64,000 nucleotides of DNA from Paraspadella gotoi. Lineage: Eukaryota; Chaetognatha. The stretch spans positions 19,041,590 to 19,105,589 of the forward strand of contig CM119264.1 of NCBI GenBank assembly GCA_051294375.1, given 5' to 3'. Below are positions 41,175-51,323 of the stretch, one piece after another. A model generated the notes under the pieces. The model made no database searches, was not told the origin of the DNA, and saw only the letters and a list, made by a program, of their open reading frames with translations. The translations under genes were made by a program, and so were the position numbers. Position 1 is the first letter of the stretch, and each line of letters begins with the position of its first letter.

Positions 41175-42848
41175 AGAAGAAGAAAGAAAAAGAGAGGCAA
41201 GAAGGATCGTGCCATTAAAAGCTTTTGAAGTTAATCAGGACAGAATCTGAAATCAATATGAAATGCTAGTACAGACGTTAAGCGTATCGCTTGCGACGCA
41301 TTTTTTTCAATTTTCAATAAAACAACATCCTGAAGTTGAACTTCCAAAAGCGAGAAGTAAAAAAAACTTACTTCAAGTAATAATGGCATTTAAAACTCAT
41401 ACTCCTCAAAACACAAAATTATATTGTTTGCGCCACTGAAATCCCCGTGATCTTAATTTTCTCTCACAATAGTTTCCCTTCTTTTTTTTCTTTTCCTTAT
41501 TTCCCCTTCTTTTTTTCTTTTCCTTATTTCCCGCTCTCTCCTCACTTGCTTCCTACTTTCCCCGGCGCCCTCCTTCCCTTCATTTCCCTCCCCGCAATCT
41601 CTTGCAATCTCTCATTTACCAGATATTCCTGTCCAGACTTTGTCCCGGATGACAAATGGATGTTTTGTCTGCGGATTCGGACCGAAATGTTCCAACGTCA
41701 AAAACCTCAATCTCCAAACTCAAATTCAAGGCGGAGAAAGGAATATAAATAAATATTTTATATGGTGGGCGACCGCGTGGCGTCGTAATTGTAGCGCGGA
41801 CAGTTGCTGTTGATGTGAATTTTCTCGCGTACAATCTCCAAATTGAACCGAGTCTGGAACCCGAGAACTCCGGGCGCGTCGAAGCAACTGGGAAGGGCGA
41901 AGTGGTCGCCGGTCGGTCGGGAGGAGAAGAGTTTATATCGGAAAAGAAGAAGAGGTTGAAGGCGAAGTGAGGCGAAGAGGAGGACGAAGAGAGGATGAGG
42001 ATGAAGAGGATGACGAGCATAACCGGGAAGAGGGGAGGGAAAGCGAAGACGAGGAAGAAACGAAATAAGAATTCGTTAAGAAAGAATCGTGAGGAGCGGC
42101 GAGGATGAGTGAAGAACGAAGTCTTCTACTACAACTGCATTATAGAAGAAATTATCGTTAGGGAGAATGGTTAAAGAGACAAGTTGCTAATGAGAGTTTA
42201 TATTAATTAATAAAATAAATAATTAAGAAAAAAAAGATTTTAAATAATTCATTTTTTTTTATAAAATTAAATAATTAATTATGAGGGTTTTATACTTTTG
42301 GTTTTGCGAATGAATATTTTTCTTTCTCTTTTTTTGTTGAAGTATTTTTCCCGTTTTTGAATAAGATTAATAAAATTGATGATCATTGCTTGTGTCTTTT
42401 GTTTAAAAAAAAATTGCTCCACTTCAACTTCTGACCGAAAATGGCCATCTATCGCTCCAGAAGATGGACAAACATAAGTACCATCATGTCGCCATATATT
42501 CGGTTATTGTAATTGGTAATGGTATATTTTCTTGAATAACGATTAGTGATAAGGTATATGGGTTAAAAAAGTAAATTAAATGATGTTATCTTTAGTGTTT
42601 AAAGGTAGGACCAGAAATAAAATAGCCTTGTCACAGAAAGTTTCCTTCGATTAAAACAGGCAACTTGTGGTTTGGAGTGTACGTTCACTGTCTCGCATTT
42701 TATTACCTAAATTTAAAAAAAAAAAAATAAACCATAAATTAAATAAAAAAAAAAAGAAACATCAAATGCGGTGTTTTTAATCATAAACAAGGTTCTCGTA
42801 AACCACAAACCATTTATTGGCTTTTATTCCAAAAACAAAAATTGTTTC

Positions 42849-42856
42849 TATAAAAG
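42849..42856 (+). promoter_or_regulatory. TATA box of the broken NPC2 exon copy
   Basis: TATAAAAG lies 93 bp before the ATG, at the same relative place as in the intact copy. Confidence 0.5.
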
Positions 42857-42941
42857 CAGATTTCTCCAAGATTTCTCCTCGAATTTAGACAAAACTTTCT
42901 GGTCTTTCACCTAAGTACTATCTTCGGAAGAAAAAAAGAAC

Positions 42942-43011
42942 ATGCAAGCGAATATCATCGTCGTTGTTTTGCCTTTTAGGCATCGTCCGCTGTATTGCAA
43001 CTCCATTTAAG
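42942..43011 (+). pseudogene. frameshifted duplicate of NPC2-like exon 1
   Basis: The sequence matches 46672-46740 but is one base longer overall: an extra T in the GTTGTTTTG run, an extra C in CGTCCGC and a missing C in GTATTGC. The reading frame leaves the signal peptide after nine residues and meets a stop. The remaining NPC2 exons do not follow, because a 25-N gap and fold-back DNA come next. It is either a fragmentary pseudogene or a sequencing-error copy. Confidence 0.8.
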
Positions 43012-43068
43012 GCAAGGATAATACATTTCTATTTAACATGTAGTACTACGTCTTAACATTTCTTTTTA

Positions 43069-43093
43069 NNNNNNNNNNNNNNNNNNNNNNNNN
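43069..43093. other. assembly gap (25 N)
   Basis: Twenty-five N bases, the same size as the gap at 44599, which suggests a fixed placeholder length. Confidence 1.
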
Positions 43094-43530
43094 TGTTCAG
43101 TGTTATCAAAGCTAGAGACAGCGACGGAGTGAGCGAGAAAGAATGAGAGAGAAAGAGAGAAAGAAAGAGAGAGAGCAGTCTCGGACTTCGCTCTCTTTTT
43201 TTTCTTTTTCTCCGCGTTTCTCTTCCATCCTTTTCTCCTTCACCTATTTTCCTATCCTTTCTCCTTCCTTCTTCTTCCTTTCTTCCTTCCTTTCCTTCCT
43301 TCCTTCCTTCCTTCCTTCCTTCTCTTCCTCATTCCTTCGTTCCATTCCTTCTTTCTTTTTTTTTTCTTTTCTTTTTTCTTTCTTCTTTCTTTCTTTCTTT
43401 TTCTTTCTTTTCTTCTTCTGATTTTTTTCTTCTTTCTTTTTCTTTTTCTTTTCTTTCTTTTCTTTCTTTCTTCTTATTTTATAAATTTTTCTCTTTTCCA
43501 CCTCTTTCCCTCTCTTTCTTGCCCAAAAGC
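43094..43530. repeat. fold-back segment: direct then inverted copies of the upstream block
   Basis: 43094-43174 repeats 40756-40836 in direct orientation. From 43175 the sequence switches to the reverse complement of roughly 39960-40250, recognisable by CTCCGCGTTTCTC, CACCTATTTTC and CCACCTCTTTCCC. The second direct copy of the 3.2-kb block then starts at 43532. Such a direct-to-inverted switch is typical of a chimeric or hairpin read in the assembly. Confidence 0.8.
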
Positions 43531-43742
43531 GGATGAGAAAAAGCTTATTACTGATTTAACCTGTATCCATCAAGGACAAGCGAGAAAAGATGGAAAAAGA
43601 AGGAGAAGGTTTGTTGAACGAAAAGAGACCGTGAGCGCAGAAGAGAGAGGAAAGAGGTGGAAAAAGATGGAAAAAATAAATAAGAAGAAGAAAGAAGAAG
43701 AAAGAAGAAGGAAGAAAGAAAGAAAGAAGAAAGAAGAAATGA

Positions 43743-43778
<36 letters not shown>

Positions 43779-44315
43779 AAAAAAAAGAAAACGAAGGTGG
43801 AACGAAGGAATGAAGGAAGGAAAGGAAGGAAGGAAGGAAGGAAGGAAGGAAGGAAGGAAGGAAGGAAGGAAGGAAGGAAGAAAGGATAGAAAATAGGTGA
43901 AGGAGAACAGGATGGAAAGAGAAACGCGGAGAAAAGAAAAAAAAATGAGAGCGAGAGTCGAGACTGAGAGGAAGCATTTTTTTAGTCGTAAAATGCTTTG
44001 TCCAAAAATGAAAGGAGAGCAGTTCGAAGGGGAAAGTAGGGGAGAGAGAAAGGGCGTTCTTTGAGTTGTACGAAAATGCTTTGTCAAATAAAAAAAAAAA
44101 GGATATTGAGGGGGGGAAAGAGGGAAGGGGAGATAGGAGGAGCCGAAGAGAAGCCCTGATTCGAGCTGAAAACCTAACAAATGGAATAGAGCATCTGCCT
44201 TTTTGAGGCTGGGTCAAGGAGTTGGGGTCCCGGGCTCTGCAGCCGTAATGGTTTTTTGGGCCAGTTAATGGAAGAGAGGAAAGGAAGTAAGTGAGAAGAG
44301 AGAGACGAGAGAGAT

Positions 44316-44356
<41 letters not shown>

Positions 44357-44541
44357 GAGAGACGAGAGAGAGAGAGAGAGAGAGAGATATTAGATACTGT
44401 TCCCAAACGTTTCAGATTTGAAAAAATCGCACAATCGTTCAGAAACATGTTAAAGAACATTTTTGTGAATATCTTGTTCAGTGTTATCAAAGCTTAGAGA
44501 CAGCGCGGAGTGAGCGAGAAAGAATGAGAGAGAAGAGAGAG

Positions 44542-44581
<40 letters not shown>

Positions 44582-44598
44582 GAGAAGAGAGAGAGAGA

Positions 44599-44623
44599 NN
44601 NNNNNNNNNNNNNNNNNNNNNNN
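44599..44623. other. assembly gap (25 N) inside a GA microsatellite
   Basis: N bases flanked on both sides by GA repeat; the true repeat length is unknown. Confidence 1.
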
Positions 44624-44659
<36 letters not shown>

Positions 44660-44825
44660 TTCAGGAAGATTTCGCTGGGTGATATAGAAGGAGAGATATC
44701 GCGGGGCAAGCATTTCAAGAGTTAAAGATTGATACCTAATGGGAGGTTTCAAAGAAGCCAGAGATAGACAACTGCCAATGAGTGGCTGGCAAAGAAGGAG
44801 GTGATATAGAAAAAAAAAGAAAGAT

Positions 44826-44916
<91 letters not shown>

Positions 44917-46577
44917 AAAGAGAGCAAGAAGGATCGTGCCATTAAAAGCTTTTGAAGTTAATCAGGACAGAATCTGAAATCAATATGAAGATGCTAGTAC
45001 AGACGTTAAGCGTATCGCTTGCGACGCATTTTTTTCAATTTTCAATAAAACAACATCCTGAAGTTGAACTTCCAAAAGCGAGAAGTAAAAAAAACTACTT
45101 CAAGTAATAATGGCATTTAAAACTCACTACTCCTCAAAACACAAAATTATTGTTGCGCCACTGAAATCCCCGTGATCTTAATTTTCTCACAATAGTTTCC
45201 CCTTCTTTTTTTTCTTTTCCTTATTTCCCCTTCTTTTTTTCTTTTCCTTATTTCCCGCTCTCTCCTCACTTGCTTCCTACTTTCCCCGGCGCCCTCCTTC
45301 CCTTCATTTCCCTCCCCGCAATCTCTTGCAATCTCTCATTTACCAAGATATTCCTGTCCAGACTTTGTCCCGGATGACAAATGGATGTTTTGTCTGCGGA
45401 TTCGGACCGAAATGTTCCACGTCAAAACCTCAAATCTCCAAACTCAAATTCAAGGCGGAGAAAGGAATATAAATAAATATTTATAAATGGTGGCGACCGT
45501 GGCGTCGTAATTGTAGCGCGGACAGTTGCTGTTGATGTGAATTTTCTCGCGTACAATCTCCAAATTGAACCGAGTCTGGAACCCGAGAACTCCCGGGCGC
45601 GTCGAAGCAACTTGGGAAGGGCGAAGTGGTCGCCGGTCGGGCGGGAGGAGAAGAGTTTATATCGGAAAAGAAGAAGAGGTTGAAGGCGAAGTGGAGGACG
45701 AAGAGGAGGACGAAGAGGAGGATGAGGATGAAGAGGATGACGAGCATACCGGGAAGAGGGGAGGGAAAGCGAAGACGAGGAAGAAACGAAATAAGAATTC
45801 GTTAAGAAGAATCGTGAGGACGGCGAGGATGAGTGAGAACGAAGTCTTCTACTACAACTGCATTATAGAAGAAATTATCGTTAGGGAGAATGGTTAAAGA
45901 GACCAAGTTGCTAATGAGAGTTTAATTATAAAATAATAAAATAATAAAATTAAGAAAAAAAAAAAGATTTTAAATAATTCATTTTTTTTTTTTAATAAAA
46001 AATTAAATAAATTATTATGAGGGGTTTATACTTTGGTTTTGCGAATGAATATTTTCTTTCTCTTTTTTTGTTGAAGTATTTTTCCCGTTTTTGAATAAGA
46101 TTAATAAAATTGATGATCATTGCTTGTGTCTTTTGTTTAAAAAAAAATTGCTCCACTTCAACTTCTGACCGAAAATGGCCATCTATCGCTCCAGAAGATG
46201 GACAAACATAAGTACCATCATGTCGCCATATATTCGGTTATTGTAATTGGTAATGGTATATTTTCTTGAATAACGATTAGTGATAAGGTATATGGGTTAA
46301 AAAAGTAAATTAAATGATGTTATCTTTAGTGTTTAAAGGTAGGACCAGAAATAAAATAGCCTTGTCACAGAAAGTTTCCTTCGATTAAAACAGGCAACTT
46401 GTGGTTTGGAGTGTACGTTCACTGTCTCGCATTTTATTACCTAAATTTAAAAAAAAAAATAAAACCATAAATTAAATAAAAAAAAAGAAACATCAAATGC
46501 GGTGTTTTATCTAAACAAGGTTCTCGTAAACCACAAACCATTTATTGGCTTTTATTCCAAAAACAAAAATTGTTTGC

Positions 46578-46585
46578 TATAAAAG
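46578..46585 (+). promoter_or_regulatory. TATA box of the NPC2-like gene
   Basis: TATAAAAG lies 94 bp upstream of the ATG, which fits a transcription start about 30 bp downstream and a 5' leader of roughly 60 bp. The site is preserved in the broken copy at 42849. Confidence 0.6.
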
Positions 46586-46671
46586 CAGATTTCTCCAAGA
46601 TTTCTCCCTCGAATTTAGACAAAACTTTCTGGTCTTTCACCTAAGTACTATCTTCGGAAGAAAAAAAGAAC

Positions 46672-47848
46672 ATGCAAGCGAATATCATCGTCGTTGTTTG
46701 CCTTTTAGGCATCGTCGCTGTATCTGCAACTCCATTTAAGGCAAGGATAATACATTTCTATTTAACATGTAGTACTACGTCTTAACATTTCTTTTTTACT
46801 CTTTGTTTGTTAGCGACGTGAAAAGTAGATAAAAATTTAGTTATTGTTTACGGTTAAAAAAAAAGACGACAATCATTTGTGAATTGTCTTTGTGAATAGA
46901 ATATCTCAAAAACGGTAATTTAAAAAGCTTTCTTTCTTTTCTTCAGCCTTGCGGCGGATCAGATACAGTGGAATCAGTGACGATTCCCGGATGTAACAAG
47001 GCGCCATGCATCGTTCATCCGGGGATGACGGGGACCACCACAGTCATCTTTGATACGACCGTAATAAATCCGAAAAATAGGAGCTTATTTATGTAGTATA
47101 ACTATTTTATTATCAGGAATCAACCACTGTCACGGAACATTGGTTTGCGATTATTGGTTCTGCCCCGCCGGTCGCGGTCCCTATGCTGAACAAGGGAAAG
47201 TTTTGTCTCCACGGGACGGTGAGCGAAAAAACCCTTTATCCGATTCTCATATCCAAAAATTGTCGATTGATTCATGATCATCCTGGAGAACCTGGTTCGT
47301 TTGTTTAGACGAGCGTATAAATATTTTGATTAAAACTGTAAAGGAACATTAGCTATAACATTAACTAACCGCAAGAGGCTGTGAATAAGATATCAAATGT
47401 TGACAGTTACCTCTGTTTTCTTCTCACAGGCAAAGTGCGTCTCTGGATCTGAAGGTATAGAAAAAGGACAAAAATATGATTTTGTTCATGAACTGCACGT
47501 GCCGGAGGAACTTCCTCAAACGAGTCTAATATTTCGGATGGAATTAAGGGTATATACGTTTATAACATCTTTAACTATATGTTGTTTTTTTTTTCACTTT
47601 GGTAAAAGGATCAAAATACATTCTTATCGATATAAAAAAAATTAATTGTAATTGAAAAAAGTCGTAAATCATTCCGTATATCCTTTTACCTTCCCATTGT
47701 TTCTTAAAAAAAATATTATGTTAAAATAAGTTAAAAGTAATTAGTAAGTGCTCCAATAATGTATTATACTACCTTTTCTTTCTTTAAGGATGCCAGTGAA
47801 GCTAAAATGGTCTGCATAGATATACCTTTCGAAATCAAAGAACTATAA
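46672..47848 (+). CDS. NPC2-like secreted ML-domain lipid-binding protein
   Basis: A small secreted protein of the MD-2-related lipid-recognition (ML/NPC2) family. Members bind sterols or other lipids in lysosomes or extracellular fluid, and arthropod paralogues serve in lipid transport, immune recognition or chemosensation. Five exons: 46672-46740, 46947-47060, 47117-47218, 47430-47549 and 47789-47848, all phase 0, giving 154 aa. Residues 1 to about 20 form a signal peptide (MQANIIVVVCLLGIVAVSA). The mature part begins PFKPCGGSDTVESVTIPGC and holds six cysteines (PCGG, GCNK, PCIV, KFC, AKCV, MVCID), the number needed for the three disulfides of the family. The C-terminal MVCIDIPFEI matches the NPC2 LFCWEIPVQI strand. 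Intron 1 is GC-AG (AAG/GCAAGG); using the next GT would break the frame. Exon 1 is duplicated in broken form upstream. Confidence 0.92.
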
Positions 47849-48167
47849 TTTTCGGGGTGGATTCAAAAATATGTTGTCCACAAGAAAATTCTTTCCAAAA
47901 ATATTTAGTTCGATTCTGGGGTTGAATATAAGGATGTTATTGAGAATCGATATTACAACCGTTGTGAAAACTTTTTGTAAAAGTTAATAGTTTAATAGTT
48001 TCAAATAATAATTAAAGAATATTTACGTATATTTGTATAATTAGTATTTTGCCCGAAACGTGATAGTTATATATAATGAACGAATCTTTTTCCCACTTCT
48101 ACACCTGGGGGCATTTCTTTCCATTTTCGAAAGGGTTTTTTAGTCAGAAAGTTCATTTGAGCTAATG

Positions 48168-48173
48168 AATAAA
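48168..48173 (+). terminator. candidate polyadenylation signal (NPC2-like gene)
   Basis: AATAAA about 320 bp after the stop codon. Confidence 0.35.
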
Positions 48174-49350
48174 GATAGATATTTTTACCAGAAACTATAT
48201 TTTCATATTAGAGTTAAAAATTTGGAGGTGAAAAAAAAAACAACATTTATTCAAAGTTGTTTTTTTTTCCTATCTAATAAAATAGCTTAAAATAAAAAGA
48301 TAAATAAAACCAAACAAACTTAATTAAAGCCTAAAATAAAATTAAATCTGGAGGAAACGACACGGTTCCTAAAACAAAGATAAAATGTTTTTAAATAAAC
48401 TTGGTGATGTTTGAAGAGGCTCGTAGCCAATCGATTGGCTCGACCCCTTTGGCCCACGGTACAGGGGGGTGTTCAAAATAAAATAAAAAAGAGGAAAAAG
48501 ACGCTTGATCAACTTCGACATCAACATTGAGTTGAAACTTGGTTTCTACAGTTACAGTGTTTGTTAAGCCATGAGCTGTGAAAGTTAGATCTTTATTTGT
48601 GGTTATTGTTAAACAAAAATTTCGTCAATCGAATCAACTATTATGTCAATAACAATGACGTATGATTTTATATAATCACATTTCAACTAGCATTGAAAAG
48701 ACCGATACAATTACAAGAACGACGAAGTTTTGAAATAGAGCGGTGAAAATAGGTGTGAGGTTCCAGGGTGGAGCAATTTAGAACGAAAAAAGACGAGGAT
48801 GAAGAGAAAGAAGAGGAGGGGAAAGACGTGAGATTCCGGTGCCGAGAAATAGAATTTGGGATCGACTTTCTTGACTCGATTCCATTTTCAAAAATTCCGT
48901 CATCACATCTCTTCGTCTTATCTCTATATTATCTCTATATTATCTCTTTATTTCTATTTTATTTGACTTTTGAACAAAAGGACAAATAATTTTTGAACCA
49001 TATTTTTCCCCCAACCTGCGACATGAAACCGAAACTACACTTTTTTTTTTTTAAATAAAAATTAACCAAAAAAAAAAAAACCAAAAAAAAAAAAAAAAAC
49101 AATCGAAATTTATTGCAGATTAAACCGCGATTTTTCCGACCACCTGTTGATTCTTTAAACTGAGCGCGGGTGTGGGAATCGGGCGAAGGGGCGAGTGCCG
49201 TTCGAACTTGGCGGGGGTCACGATGGGTCTCCACCACTCCGTCGTTGAGTGGTCGGAATTGCTCAGCAGCCGCCCCGGTGGGCAATGGATGGGTGCGATG
49301 TGCCGTCCCAGTGGGAGAACAAGTTTTTCTCCGGCCCCACCTTCTCACAG

Positions 49351-49351
49351 T

Positions 49352-49431
<80 letters not shown>

Positions 49432-49534
49432 AACCCCCCCTACCCGAAATTTATCTTCGTTTCATTTATTGAATGAGGGAAAAGAAGAAATGACGACCGC
49501 AAGCGAAAAGTTTTGTCATTTTGCCCAAAGTTTG

Positions 49535-49575
<41 letters not shown>

Positions 49576-49584
49576 TCTCTCTCT

Positions 49585-49631
<47 letters not shown>
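49351..49631. repeat. (GA)n then (CT)n microsatellites
   Basis: A GA run at 49351-49428 and a CT run at 49540-49631, complementary arms separated by about 110 bp that could form a cruciform or hairpin. Confidence 0.9.
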
Positions 49632-49634
<3 letters not shown>

Positions 49635-50381
49635 ACAAATTTTCATTTTTGAAACAATTGTTTGGACGACACTCTGCAGAGATTGCGACGATTTCTCTAG
49701 AAAAGACCACGACGAAGACGACGACGACTACGAGGGCGATGACAGCGCCGTGTCCCCATCCGGCTTTGATGCCAGGGTCACTAAAGTGCAACTGAGTCGC
49801 ACAGATTTTTTCGAGTTCGACTACAAGTCGTTTCGACTCTTTAACATCCTTTCCTCCCAAGATGATTTTTACTGCGCGGCGGTCTTCTTCTGTTTTTATT
49901 TCGTTTACTTCGACTCGTCGGCATTAACCTGCTCTTTTGTTGATTCTGGAAATCTCCACAAAAACAAATGCAACCCCCCGTTTCTGAAAGTCGATGATGA
50001 AAAGGGAAAAAAGATGAATTACTATTTTTAGATAAAGTTTTTTATTTGTTCGGTGAGAAATCGAACTGCGACGTATTTTTCATGTTTTTTTCTCACCTCG
50101 ATGATCTGACGACATCTCCTTTCCCGGAATTTCTTTGGCGCGTAATACGTCAATATAAGCCTTTAGGCGTGCCTCGCTCTAAAAACTCCTGGATAACAAA
50201 GTGTGTGACGCCGTTTTATTCTTTACAGTTTACTCCTTAGTATCCATCCCGTTCCTTCTCGGAGAAAGGTTAGGTTGTTAAATTATCTGGTGAAACCAGG
50301 ATGTGTCATGTTTGCGAAAATGACGCAGAAACCGAATAAGGAGGTATTCGTACCCTTCCCGACAGAGACGCACACAACACA

Positions 50382-50440
<59 letters not shown>
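50382..50440. repeat. (CT)n microsatellite
   Basis: A CT run preceded by a short AC run. It is the last long dinucleotide tract in the window; none occurs from here to 64 kb. Confidence 0.95.
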
Positions 50441-51323
50441 ACCCTTAAAAGACTTCGAACAATTTCAATTGGCTTCATACTTAGTTGGTAATCAAACGGG
50501 AAACCCTCAATTTTTTTTTTTGAAAAAACGAGTTATTATTTCTTTTTTTCTTCATCTCGAGAAACGTCCCGAGATCCTGAACAAAAAATTCGCGAATGTT
50601 TGCCGTGAATGACGCACAACTTAAGTTTCACAAAAAGTTTCAACTTACTTTTTTTTGTTCATCGTAGAAAAAGACCAAAAATTTTTTTTGGGGTCCAAGA
50701 AAGGAAAAAAAACGTATAAGATTAAACTCGTTGTAAAGGTGAAGGCGGCGGGAATAAAAGTAGCCTGCTAGCGTTCGATAAAACGATGAAATTTATTTTT
50801 TAATTCTATGGTCAATACGCCGTCCTTTTAACCTGTGAGAAATGAAAAACCTAAAGGTTCCCTGGAAAATTCTTAAGAAATCTTAAGTTATTTTGCTCTT
50901 TTTACTTTTTAACCGAAAAACATTCATCGGAGTAGAAAATGAGCCCTTTGCTGTTAGTAAATCTGTGTTGTCGGCGTCGTTTTAGTTTTTTAGTCATATT
51001 AACTTGATGTAGATTTAGTTTATTTTTAAAATTTATAACTCCTGTTATTGTTACCTGTGTACACCGTACAAGACGTCAAATTGTAAGCTTAAATTTTAAA
51101 AATATAGTACGTGATTTGTTCCTTTTTTATTCTTTTACTACCACAAAAGATATTTTATTATTTAATTGATGACATATGTAAGAATAAGCTCATTCTCGAC
51201 TTACTAATCTAACTATTGCTGGCCTCTCGTTTTTCCCCCCACAACTTCGCAGATAAATATTTGTAGAATAAGCATATTTTCTTTGCCATCATTTTATTTG
51301 ATAAATATGTATTTTTAAAACAG

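Larger units (their letters stand above)
39871..43068 (+). repeat. first copy of a 3.2-kb duplicated block
   Basis: Starting at GATGAGAAAAAG and running to the 25-N gap at 43069, this block matches 43532-46798 along its whole length, differing mainly by 1-3 bp insertions or deletions and microsatellite lengths. It contains GAAA and GGAA tetranucleotide runs (39990-40160, 41085-41190), GA microsatellites (40570-40667, 40803-40934), and at its end the promoter and first exon of the NPC2-like gene in broken form. The indel pattern suggests a poorly polished sequence, or an unmerged haplotype, rather than an old duplication. Confidence 0.9.
43532..46798 (+). repeat. second copy of the 3.2-kb duplicated block
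   Basis: This copy is contiguous with the intact NPC2-like gene. It carries GAAA/GGAA runs (43735-43880, 44815-44920), GA tracts (44291-44390, 44522-44661) and a second 25-N gap (44599-44623) inside the GA run. Confidence 0.9.
47849..51323. other. intergenic region between NPC2-like and A2M-like genes
   Basis: About 3.5 kb without a recognised gene. It contains the NPC2 3' region, a GC-richer stretch at 49140-49340 whose frames match nothing known, microsatellites at 49351-49631 and 50382-50440, and an open + strand frame at about 49640-50030 (KDHDEDDDDYEGDDSAVSP and onward) with no identifiable domain. The rest is AT-rich. Confidence 0.5.

Noticed and set aside
45565-45897. 110-codon + strand frame with a long Glu/Asp run in the second block copy
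   Set aside because: The frame is destroyed by indels in the first copy and is built on GAGGAC repeats; there is no sign of selection.
49513-50031. 172-codon + strand frame starting in a CT repeat
   Set aside because: The first third is Ser-Leu repeat and the rest matches no family; there are no splice or promoter signals to support it.
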